A stretch of 64,000 bases of DNA from Brugia malayi (Eukaryota; Nematoda; Chromadorea; Rhabditida; Onchocercidae), in contig NW_025062475.1 of assembly GCF_000002995.4 (NCBI RefSeq), forward strand, positions 1,488,001 to 1,552,000, given 5' to 3'. The notes beneath the pieces are model-generated. The model saw only the letters and a list, made by a program, of their open reading frames with translations. It searched no databases and was not told where the DNA came from. A program made the translations under genes and the position numbers. Shown piece after piece: positions 1-13,500 of this stretch; the stretch's first letter is position 1; each line of letters begins with the position of its first letter.

Positions 1-1522
1 GCGAACTTAATAAAAGTAAATTAAATTTTTCAAATTATTAAAAAGTTCAAAAAAAAAAAAAAATATAGATATCATTTTCAATACAGAAGAATCATTTTTA
101 GATAATTTATTAATTCTTTTCTAGCATTTCGTTTTCTTGCTTTCAAATAAACCAATGCTTTATTCAGTTTTTTTTAAAAAAAAAAAAAAAAGAATTTGGA
201 AATGAAAGTTAAAATGGACTTTTAAATTTTAGAAATATTTGTGTACATTTTTCTCCTTTTTTTTTTTTGATTTGATTTGAATTATAATTTTAATTTATGG
301 TTTAAACAAAAAGTAGTAGCATAATGATATGAATAGAAATATTTAAATCAAATATTTATGGATGTAACGGTTTAAACGAAAATTTAAATTGAAAATAGAT
401 TTAGACTAAAATGTTTAGGAATAGATGTTTGTTTTTTTTTTTTTATTTTTTTGCAAATAGTTCAGTTAAATAATCAATTGAAGGAAACAAAATTAATTTA
501 ACGAATCAATAGCAACTATCTCTTATGTATTCCTTTTTTTCTCTCTTTACATTTATGCATATATATATGCCCACTAGCAGTTATATTTTCTTTCTATCTC
601 TCTAACACATGTGTATAATCTGAAAAATTTTAATTAACCTAAAAATAGTTTTTCTTTATTTTTAATTAGTCTTACATGCTAACACAGAAATCGATTCAAT
701 TTTATTTAATTGTCATTAAATTCTACTTCATTTATAATAAATTTTCATTTCATTCCTATAAATTAATTCTAGTAAAATTCTAATAATGAAAATTTTACTG
801 AAATATCTACTGGAATTAACAAATGAAATGAATGAATGAATGAAATTTTTTTTTGATGAAATTCAATAAAATAGAAAAAAAGAAAATTGTCTCGCAATAA
901 AACTACGAAAAATTTAATAAATTAATTTCAGTTTTAAACGAGTTTAAATGAAACTAATTTTTATTTCATTCTTTAGTCTAAAATTAGTAATTTTCCCACT
1001 GATAATAAATTCACGATTAGCCAATTAGAGCACTTTCTATCATCAAATCTTTTATGTCTTTTTTTTTTATTATTAGTATCTTCAAATCTTTCAAATGGAA
1101 GTTTTCCTCATTTCAAATTATTTTCAAATACTTTTATTTTGCACATTATCCATTCGTAATTATCATTTTCTGATATATTAAAATTTTAAAAAAAAAAAAA
1201 ATGTATAGTAAAAATTTTAAGATTTATAAATGTTATTAGCATGATTAGATAAATTATTAATAATACTAATAACATTGATAAAAAAAAAATCGTTCAAATT
1301 GTAATATGTAAGTTATAATTCTAAAATTCTTCAGTATTTGATTTTAATCGTAATATTATCATTTCTAATAAATATCATTAATATTACTTAAATTCTTTAA
1401 ATTATTAATTTCACATACATTACCATATAAACTTTTTCAGATTTGCTATTTTCCACATTACAACATAGCATTTATTCTGAGATTTAAATTTAAATTTCAA
1501 AATAAAAGATATCTTTTAAATT
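1..1522. other. Gene-free AT-rich stretch upstream of PLC-L
   Basis: This stretch holds only short homopolymer-rich sequence with frequent stops in all frames. I see no exon with a credible acceptor, donor and family match. It probably contains the promoter or an intron of the PLC-L gene that starts at 1523, because the 5' end of that gene is not fixed by homology. No TATA box or other element can be called with confidence in such AT-rich sequence. Confidence 0.6.
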
Positions 1523-4500
1523 ATGAATGTTCAGGAGATGGAATCAGAACATAATGTAAATGCAAGCAATCTAGAAAATAACAATACAAAATCGACCGAT
1601 GAACAAAACATGACAGCAATATCACATTTTTCAAGGTTAAAAATTTTATCAAAAATTTAAATCCTAAAAATTTTTTAGACAATGTCGAAATTTCTATTAC
1701 AATTATTCAATTATTCTATTACAATTTCTATTACAATTATTCAATTATTCTATTACAATTTCTATTACAATTATTCTGTTATTAAATAGATTTGAAGAGA
1801 AAAAAAAAAAAAACTAAAATAATAATAAAATTTCATAAAAATTTTCACTTTAACTTGTCTGGTTGGTAAGAATTTCCTCTTTTTTCTAAACAATTAAATT
1901 TAAAAAAAAAAAAAAAAATACTCGAGATTAATGATAGAGAACTACACGTCGTCATACGGATATGACGTATATAAGAAGTAATGACGTGTCAGAAAAGTTA
2001 TATAAAGATTGCATAAAAGTTGTATGCAAGAAGAAAATTATATGAATCACTGAAAATTGTATAACGCATAAAATTTAAAAAAAAAAAAAAAAAGACAATT
2101 TTTGTTTTGATGTATGAAAAAAAAAAAAAAAAAACAGATATTTTATTAAAGTTTTATTAAAGATGTTTTTAAAGAAAATATATTTGAATATTTTTTTGTA
2201 TAGAAATGTTACTTACAAGTCCGTAAAAATGCTTTTATTCAAAATAATTAGAAATTATTAATTAATTAAGTTTAGAATAGATGATTAAAAAAAGAAAACA
2301 AATTTGATTAGTAAGTCATTAAGAAGTGTTTTTTTTTTTTTTTTTTTCATGCCAAAATATTCATTTTTCATTAGCATTTTTGAACGTTTCAATTTTTTTT
2401 TATCTTTCATTTTCAGAAAATCGTCGCCGTTGCGAAGTTCGCTAATGAAACGCGAAAATCGAAATCGTTCATCGCAAACCAAATTTGTTAGTTTCAGTAC
2501 GCAAAAACATGAAAAGAAAATATGCAATGGTAAGAGAAACATTTGCGACGATTTTTTTTTTCTTTTTGAAAAAAAATTACTAAATAATAAATTGCGCAAT
2601 CCGTTTTAATTGATTCAGTATTTCCGACTAAATTATCGGTTTGAATTTTTGCGCATATTTTTATTACCCAAATAATCATAGCAATGTTTTTTTTTTTTTT
2701 TGATTTGGAAAAATTTACAAAAAATGATTGTAAAGAATCATTTAGTGAGATTCGTCAAATGAAATTAATAAAATCTCTATTACATATCTCAACAAATTGC
2801 GCCTTTTGATGGCGCGCACTTTCTTCACGAGCATTCTGAACGTATTTCTTTAATACCATTTAGTCTATTTGGCATATAATATTCTAATCTAAATATATTT
2901 AATCTTTTAAATATTATTAGCAAAAAATTTAATTTAAAAAAAAAAAAATATTTAAACAAAAAATTTTAGTGTCAGATTGTATACAAATGATGCAAAATGA
3001 AACAGAATTCATCAAATTACGAACAAATATCCGTCAATTTCGTCGAACTTTTGCTTTAGATTCAAATTTGTCACACATACATTGGACGCCAACCAACAAA
3101 AAACCTCATAAAGCTAAAAGTTGCACTTTGCTTTTTTTTATGATTATGATCAAATTAGCAATTCAAGAACATATAATTATATATTTTAGTGATTTAAATT
3201 AATGAATTAAATTAATAGATTTAATGTCAAACAAATCATTTGCTGTTTAATCATTAAATTAACTGATAAAAGAAGATAATAATAATATGGATATTTATAA
3301 CCTCTTTATTTCTTTATTATTTATTATAGGTTAATATTTATGATTTCTTTATTATAGTTAAAAAAATTTTAGTTGAGAGTTAATTATTGAGATGGAATAG
3401 TTAGGAAATTGACAAACTTTCAAATTCAATAATAATGAATACAAAAGTGATAATAGTAATTTTGAAAATGATTAACAGTTAATTATTGAGAAGGAATATT
3501 ATTCTATTTATTATATTTAAATGAACAATAATGCTAATAACGCGAGAAGTTGATAATAGAATTCTTATCACTTAAAAAAACAAACGAAGATAATAAATCA
3601 ACATTTGATTTATTCCAAAGCGCCAATTCCGCCTATAAAAATTGGCTCATTTGGAAGACGTGTTAAGCTTCATTTGAGAAGCCAAAGGTCACAGTCATTG
3701 AAATGTTGAGAATAGATTGTCTCACAATTTGTATAATTATTTTTACCGCTCCATTAAATATAAATGCATTTAAGTTATCCGATCGAACCTTAAAATCATC
3801 ACTGAATTTCAGTAGCTATTGAAAGTATCAAAGAAGTACGCATTGGAAGAAATACCGAATTGCATCGCGCAACAGAAACTTATGCTAATGACATGCAGGT
3901 TGATAAGATAAAATATGATTAAAAAAACATTGTACTGTAGAACTATAGATTATCACAGAGAATGGCATTATTATCATTATTATTACTATTATCATCATTG
4001 CCACTATTATTATCATTAATACTATCATTATCATCACTACCACTATTATTACTATTACCATTATTAGTATTACTATCACTATTGTTACTTTACTATTGTT
4101 ATCATTTTACCACAAATATTCATTGATATTAACAGAAATTCTATAAATTTGCAAATTTTCATCCTTGGTTGAACAACAGCAAAAAGTTAGCGACGCTTAT
4201 CTTTAATATTTGTAGCTAAAAACTATTTTTTTTCTTAACTTACATTATATTTATTATTGTATTCATTCTCTTCCATTACTGATAAAAATTCTTCCGTTTG
4301 TTTATCAAACAATTGAAAGTTCATAATATGTTTAAAGTTTCTCCATTCTTTTTTTTTTTTAATTAAAATAATCAACAATATTTAAATTAGGAAAGTTTGA
4401 TCGCATTTTTTGTAAATCTTTAGCAAATTAATGAGAAATTAAAATAATTTCTATTACATTTGTTAACCAAAAAAACAAAAAAAAAAACCGAAAATTTAAA

Positions 4501-7500
4501 AATTTCCGTTTTTTTTTTTTTCAGGAACAATGTGCATTCTCGATAATTCATGGTGATCAGTACGAATGCCTAGATTTAATAGCTAAAACACCAGAAATTG
4601 CTAAAATTTGGATCACCGGATTGATGTCACTTATTTCCAATCATGTTGGTAGGTTACAGTACTTTCTATAAGAGTATATACATAGAAAAGATATTTAGAA
4701 AAATAATATTTTGAAAAGACTTAAAAAAATAGAAAATAATATTTTAGTAATATTTTGAAAGAAAATAAAAAAATAGTATTTAAAAAAAAAAAAGAATTAT
4801 GATAAAAAATAATGATAATAACAGAAAGAAAACTGTGAGATCAAAGAAATAATATAATATTAAAACTGAAAAGATAAAAGAAAAAATTATAAATTTTTGA
4901 AAAAATGCCGGAATTTTAAGTATTGCAGAAAAAAAATGGATGAATTATTTATGTAAAAAAAAAAAAAAAAAAAAAAAATAGCTGAGAAACATAAAAATGT
5001 GATCAAATGATTGAAGGAAAAAGCAAAAATGAGATGAAGAAATGTATAAATAACTTGTTATAAGTTACATTTGATGATACATTTAATAATTATTAAAAAA
5101 AAATTTCTGAAAGTTTTTCCTTACACAATAAACAAATCAATAAATGAACTTAGAAAGAATTTAGTCAACAGAAATAAGTAAAGTAATATATAAGTATTAT
5201 TTGATAAGTTAAAGTAAATGACTTTCTATATTTCTTAATATCGGAATTATTTCAATTTACGGCAGTTTACATTCTATTACTTAGTATGACGAGAAAAAAA
5301 AAGAGGAAGACCATTGCACAGAAAATGAAAAAAAAAAGTCGAAATTAGAAAGTTAAATTTTCTCCTAAATTTTAATTACTTAGAAATAATATTAGAAGTT
5401 AGTTGTTTGAAAGAAAATTCGAGAATGAAAAAGATTCTGCATTGCTTTTTATGTTTTAATTTTGCAGGCATTTGCGAATCAGAACCATCAGGTTCGCGAC
5501 CTCTTGCAACTATTCGTGAAAGGTAAGCAATTACAAAATATTTTATTTTGAAACTTTTTTTCAAAGTATAGAAAAAAGTAAAAAATAAAAATGGAAAATT
5601 CATTAAAAAAAAAGGGACGAAATTTCAATTCACATGAAAAATTACTTGATTATTTAATTTATTCTACACTATTTATTTGTTTACATATTCAGGTGGTTGG
5701 GATCAGTATTTGATGAAGCAGATATCAAAAAATGTGGTTGTTTATCAGAAAAAGAAACGGTAGAACTAGTTAAACGACTTAATCCACGAACATTACTTTG
5801 TCGAGTTGAACATGAAGTTAAGGTAAATTTTCCTTTTGAAAATATTTATTTTAAATTATTATAATACAAGGAAAAATTTAATTAATTAATTAATTAGTTA
5901 ATCCCTTATATATATATGTTTACAGGAAGCAAGTGTATTAAATCCAGATGAATCGCAACGCGGAAAAATTACTCGTTCGCAGTTTGTTGAAATTTATAAG
6001 GTTATTTACAGTTATTACTATTAAAACATCTTAAAACTATCATTGCTATTATTCTGATCATTCCGTTCTTGAGAAAATTATAGTTCAATTTTTAGATAAT
6101 TCTTTTTCTTTCATGAGAATATGCTAACAAAACAATAGGATTTGAGATAAATATTTTAAAAAAAAAAAAAAAAAAATTAATCATTAGTTAATTTTTATAA
6201 TTAAAAAAATTGATTGAATTTTAATTTTTTTAAATCCTTAATTTGAAACATTTGATTTTGCTATTTTGCTATAGGCTGTTGCAACAAGATCCGAAATATA
6301 TTTCTTGATGGTTCAATATGCTAATAAAGATTATTTAAGTTGTAAGGATCTTCAAGTATTCCTAGAAACAGAACAAGGAGTTGGTTTTTTTTTTTTTTTT
6401 TTTTTACAAATTTTTATTTAAATATTTGCAGTTGAATTTCAGAAATTCATTTATTTTTTGCAACATTTGAATTTCAGTTATTTTTGTTTATTTTATTTTG
6501 TAAAAAAAAAAAAAAATTATAAAATTTTTAAAATGCTAGCAGTAAAATTTCTACCGCTGCTAAGATAGCACTTAAATCAATCATTTTTCTTTATATTATA
6601 GTTTGAAGAATAGACAAAAAATTAATTCAACAAATTTTCGATTGTATTTTTTGATTTTTATAAAATGAGAGTTTTATTTATTGCTTATCATTTAAAAAAG
6701 AAATTAATTCAAGATAAACTTGAATTAATTATATAATAATTAAAAGTTTAACATTGAAATGAAAAATTAATTATATTTTTAGCTCTTAGGCATAACAATG
6801 AAAATTTGTCAATCAATTATTGAACAATATGAGCCAAGTAAAGAAGCACGTGAACTTAATCATATGACTATTGATGGTAATTTTTTTTTGTGCAAATTAG
6901 TTAAAAGCTTTTGAAAACTTTTAAAAAAAAATTAAAAAGGTAAAAAAGAAAATATTTGTTTCGAATTTTTATCAAAAAATAAATAATAGAAATTTTTATT
7001 TTATTATTATTATTTTTTTTTTAACATTTCCTTCCATTAATTTAATTTAATTTGCAGGTTTTACAAATTATCTTCACGGTGATGAAAATTTCTTATTTGA
7101 TAACACTCATCGAATTGTATGCCAAAAAATGAATCAACCATTTAGCAATTATTTCATTGCAACGTCATTTAATACATCATTAACTGATGATCAATTAAAA
7201 GAACCATTAAATTGTAAAGGTTATATTGAAGCACTTCGTCGTAATTGTCGATTCATTGAAGGTTTTGCATCATTTATATATTTAACAATATTAAATGTTT
7301 TTAAAAAAATTACAGTTCAATTAAGATTTTATTAATACACATCTATGTTTGAAATTTTTTAATCAAAAAAATTTTTGAAATTCAACGACAAACATTCACT
7401 AACAGCATAGAAAAAAAAAATGATAATTACTAATCCTAACCTAACTTTTATCTAATTCTAATTGTTAATTTTCAAAAATTCACTTTTTCTGGTTGTTTAT

Positions 7501-10500
7501 ATTCTCCAATCAAAATATTTGTCTCCTCAAAATTAATTTTAGGGTAAACTAAACAATTATATTATTATTTCAAAATAAAGTAACATTCATGTTCTTCGCA
7601 TTGCTATTTTATAGTTTTTCGGTAAACTAATTAGTTTAATTGATAAAAATTTTTGCTTATATTATTGCAGTAGATGTTTGGGAACCAATAGCAGGAACTG
7701 ATGAAAAAGAACCGATGGTTCATAATCGTCGTAGTACCTCCAAGTTAACCATATCAACTGTCCTGAAGGTTATCAATGAAATGGCTTTTCAAAGGACTAG
7801 GTAATAATTTGTATGATTAAAACAAATAAGTTATTACTCTATATCAGAATGATGCTAAAAGTGTTAGCTTAATCAAAATTATTCTACTCGACAAATCTAA
7901 TAATTAAATTAAGAATAAAGTTTTCATTCATTAATTATCACAGTTCTGCTCAACAAATTTTAAATTTAATCACAAGATAAATCATAAAAAAGTAGAATAA
8001 ATTTATTTCTTAATTTGCATATTTTATTCGCAATTTTATATTTTATTTCATATTTAATCACATTTTTAATTTATTCACTCAATTTTTTGCTAAATTTTTC
8101 TTCATTCAGTAAAATTTAAGTAAAAATGATGCAATATTTTACAGGTATCCATTATTTGTACGACTAGAAATACATTTAAATGTTGAATGGCAAATGATAC
8201 TTGTCGATATGTTTCATGATACATTTGGAGACAAATTATATCAACCAAATAATGATCCAATTGATTGGACAGAACGACGACCAACACCAAAAGATTTCCA
8301 AATGAAAATTATTCTCATCGTATGTTGCTTAATTCATATTTTGTGAAAATTTTCCAAAAATTTTAGTATAAAAGAAGAAAATAAATAATACAGAAAAAAA
8401 AATCACTCTTGATTTGAAAATTTTTCTTCTCTAATAGTTGTTTCTTGTATAATTAAATTTTAATGAGAATTTTAATTGAACTTGGTATTAGACAATGTTT
8501 AAATTAGCAAAAATTCTAAAGTATTTATTTCAGTTTGAACAATCAAACAGATTAATTTGTAATGATGAAAAAAGAAATATTTCTGTATAATTTTCTACTA
8601 CTGTAATTTTAATTATTATTCTCAGGGTGAACGACTTGAGGGAGTCGAGAGTGATATTGGTGAAGTGACATTAGAAAATGAGAATTTTGAGGTGCAATCC
8701 GGTGAAATGATTGATTCTGCGTCGAAAAGTCCTAAACGAATGCTTTTTTGTCGTAAATTATCAGATTTAATGTGTCCATGGGCAATCCCAGCTGTATTCA
8801 GAGAAACTCCACTCAATACATCTGATATGCGTAAGCTTATTATAAGCTAAGAATACTGTGCCTACAGTATGCCTTCCATCCCGATTACGGTAGCTCACCG
8901 TATGAGCTAATTTCGTTATTATTTGATATTATTAAACTTGTTTCTTTAAAAATTATGATGCGGCAAATATATTTTCATTATTTTTCCATATATTTATTAG
9001 CATTTATTTTTCACTAATTATTAACCTGTAATTGCTGTACTAAAATCACATATTAAGATAATAAGTAATATTTATTTGCAGCAAATAAAAATTGTCATCT
9101 TTTATTATCATCTGAACATAACTGTCATAAAATGATACAAAATTTTCCATCAGAATTAGCTCGAACTGCCAAAGACCATCTGATGCTTTTAACACCAAAT
9201 GCATCGCGGTAAGTTTATAATCTTATACAATAATATTTTGAACTTGTTTTCATTAATACTTCTTTTATCCAAGCAATAACAATGCTAAAATTCAGTTTAA
9301 GAAAATGGTACAGGCGAAAAGAAAAAAATTCTCGCTAAAGTGAAATTTTTATTAATTAATTAATTAGTGCATTTGGAATATTTCAATTCTGATCACAAAT
9401 CACAAGAAAAAAATTAATTAATTAAATCATTGTCATTCGCTTTTATAATGGTTGTTATAAAGAAATTTCATTAGTTTTGCTTTATTTTCAACTGTCTTTT
9501 TTTGGAAATCATATTTGGTTTTAATCCTTGCAAAAAAACGAAAATTGCTTCAAGCATTTAATAATTAATGCAGTATTTAATTTTCTTAGCATTGATTCAT
9601 CAAATATGAACCCACAAGAATTCTGGAATTATGGTATTCAAATGGTATCATTAAATTATCAAACATTGGGACTTATGATGGACTTACAGGCTTCTTTTTA
9701 TCTTTTTAAAAATTAAATCTTTGTTAAGCAAATATTTCAATTATATATATTTAATTATATATATAAAACAGCATTAATGAATAACGATAAGTAAAACATT
9801 ATGTAAATGATTACTACGCAAATAATAACATCGTTATTAAGGTTAATAAATATTTATTTAGCAAGGGAAATTCTCGGAAAACGGTGGATGCGGTTATGTT
9901 CTTAAACCATCGATAATGCGTGAAGAAGTGTATACACCTGGAGATATTATGCCGATTCCACCACAGGTTTATCACTGATATCTTTGAGAAATAAATAAAA
10001 TAGTTTGAAAATGTAAAAATTTTACAGCGAAATTCATACATGCCAAAAAAGATTTTTTTTTCTTTAAATCTATTTTTTTAATTCAATGTTTTTTTTTTCT
10101 TTTTTTTTTTTTGTAATATTAATTGAATAAAACAACTAAAAGTCAATAGTAGAAGAGGAATGTTTCATTGTTGTGTACTATTTTATAGCAATAAAACAAT
10201 ATGACAATACAAGTACATCGTAGCAACATTTGTTATCAGAAAGTGAAAATAGAGTAAAAATGTTTTTAACTTTTCTTTTCAATTTTATTGGAATTTTCAG
10301 ATTTTATATTTACGAATTTTATCTGGTCAACATCTTCCTCGACCCCGCGGATCGACAGCAAAAGGTAATTCAACTGATCCTTATGTGGTAGTAGAAATTT
10401 TTGGTTGCCCTACTGATTGCACCGAAGAAAGGACGAGAACTGTGAAGAATGATGGTAAGTTAGTTTAACAAAATATATTCGATATCATCTTCTTCCTTTT

Positions 10501-13500
10501 TTGCTTTATAAAATGAGAAATTTTGAAACTATTTACTAAATTAATTGATATTATTGACTAAAGATTGAGAAAAAAAAAATTTATAAAATTTATTTAACAA
10601 AAATCATGATAAACTCTTGCAAGAATCTGTTACTGTTTTTTACATCAAATCATCTATCAATTTTTTTCTTTAAATCATTCAGGTGCTAATCCAGCATTTG
10701 ATGAATCATTCCAATTTGAAATTACTGTACCCGAAATGGCATTAGTCAGATTTCTCGTACTCGATGATGACTTCATTGATGATGATTTCATTGGACAATA
10801 CACCATACCTTTTGAATGTTTGAAAAATGGTAAGCATTCAAACTTCGTTAAGTTTTCGAAGATGTAAGAGAAAAAAAAAAGTAACTAAATAACCAGAAGG
10901 TTTAATTTGTCACCTTCCAAAATTGTTTGGAAGTAAATTTAGAATTTGATAATATTTGTATGAACACATAAATTATGCCAAGAAAGATTCAAAAAATTTT
11001 TCTCTACTGTTTTCTTCTTTGTTCACAATGATTTACAATTTGTTTACTTCATAATTTGTTTACTTTTAAATTTCAATAATTTTGATTCATTTTGAAAGAG
11101 AATGAAAGAGGATCATTTTGAAAGAGAATTTGGTGACAATTTTAGGCGAAAAAATATGTGCTATTTTTGTTGACATACCTAAATTTAATTAAAATGATGA
11201 CTTTCTCGTTTTTTAGTACCTATTCTTCACTTCTTCAGTCAGTGTTTTTTGGTGTAAAATTAAATTTAATTATTTATTTATTTATTAATTTACTAAACTA
11301 AAATACTTAATTATTCATGTTTATCCATTCTGATTAACTTAAATAACTTTGTTATTTTACTTAACCATTAGTGATTCCAAAAATTTTTCATTCTTTTTAA
11401 TTCATAAATCTATCATATTTTGTCTTTATCAACTTTTAAAATTAGAAATCATTTTCTTTCTTTCTTTCTCTTTTTTTTTTTTCCTAAATTTTAGGCTATC
11501 GTCATGTACCGTTATTGAATAACGAAGGCGAAGTATTGGAAAATTGCACACTTTTCGTGCATGTCGCGGTGACAAATCGATATGGTGGAGGGGTAATTAA
11601 TAATTTCAAATCAGAAAATTAAATGTAATTTAAGTTTTAATTATAAAATTATGAAACAGATCAGTTTGAAGTATGTGATGTATGATTCATCTATAATTTC
11701 ACGACAGTACAATGATACTTATAGGATAAGCATTAAAAAAAAAAAAACTAATTTTAGAGCATTATCAAATCCAGGTGTCAAAGATATTAGCAGTGATATA
11801 CAATTAATGTTATTCGAGACTGATTAATATCTCAAAAATTCAATAAAAATTCAATTTTTCCACATTTGATTAAGAAATTTTCAAAATTATAAATATTTGA
11901 TCATCAGCATGATGCTCTCGAATTATGATTATATTTCATGATTATGAATGCAATCAACTTATATTATTATTATTATAATTTCTGAGGATAAGATTTTACT
12001 AGAAATTAATTTTCATACTTACTTCTATCCTTTCCCTTTTTTTTTTTTTGCTCTTTTCTGCCAAACAAGAAATAAAAGAGATTGAAAAGAATATAAATGG
12101 ATGGATGGCAAAGCGATTTGATTTAGGACAAAATAAAATGACTGAGAAATTTTTTCTTATTTCAACTTTTTTCTTTGTTTTTTTTTTTTTTTTTTACTTT
12201 TCTATTTTCGTTGTTTCTTTTTCCTCTCTCTATGACGTCAAGAGCATCAAAATCTTTTTTTTTTTTCAAAAATTTCTATCATAACTTTTGTTTTATAGAA
12301 AAAAGATGAAGAAAAATTGAGGAAACATATGAAATCAGTTTTTCCGTTTTCATTTCCTTTTACACAAAGAATTTCTTAATATACAATTTTTACATTACAA
12401 TAATTGAGCAAATATGAATGCTTAAGAATATATTCTTCAATTTATGAAATTATAATTGCTAACAGCGCTAATTAGTAAAACTTGTTAATTACTATAACTT
12501 TTAGTGGTAAAATTAAAATATGAAATACAAAGAGTTACTATGGCAAAATATTTTATCTAAAGTTTAGCAGTAAGTGATGTAAAGTGGTGGTGACAAGTAA
12601 TTATGAGAATGAGAAAATGAAACGAAACGAAAACAGGTGGTAAGTGAATGAGGAACAAAATTGTAACATGCATTTGCAAGATTGCAGGAAAAGTTAGTGA
12701 CATGCAGTTAAGAAATTTTTGCTGCATGTTATGCAAATGTAAATAATGTTAAAATGAGCACAGATTCTTGTTTATCTTTAATCAACAATAATTTTGATCC
12801 AAATCAATAGTCATACTCTATCGAAAATATTGATTAATCAGTTATAAATTGTTGTATCTTTTAATAATTTAAAATTTTGCTTTTACTACTTTTTTAATTA
12901 ACAAATTTCATTATATTAGCTAAGATAATTAAGCTGTAATAATCCATCCATTCGGTATTATTCGACTGCTACAATTGTCATTGGAATTTGCATATTATTA
13001 CAATGATTCTGATAAAGAGTTTTGCATTTCTCATTTCTTTTGCTTAATTTAGCTGTAACACCGGTATAATTGAGATAAAAGAAACTTTTTGTTGTAAAGT
13101 CTCTAATTAAGAAGTATGCAAATTAGATATATTATTTAAAACAAATTTTTGTGATATTATTATGCTAGGTACTTATATAATTAGTTGAAAAATTATTGTT
13201 ATTGCTTCTTTTTAATTAAATTTTCAGAGTAAATATAAATTAGTTATAAGTGTAAGCATTGTTAGATTTTTAGTTTTAATAAATATGAATTTATATTCGT
13301 ATGGAATCGATTCAAATAAAAAAGAAAAAATGAAATATTATTACTATTGAAGTGTGAAGAGTTTTTTTTTTTTTGAAATTGTTGTTTACTTTTATTTTTA
13401 GATTTTTTTTTTATTGAATAAAACAAATATCGTTAAAATGGAAGTGAAGAGAAAAACTAATTTGCAAGATAGTAAATTTTAATCATCTCAAGGGGATTAC

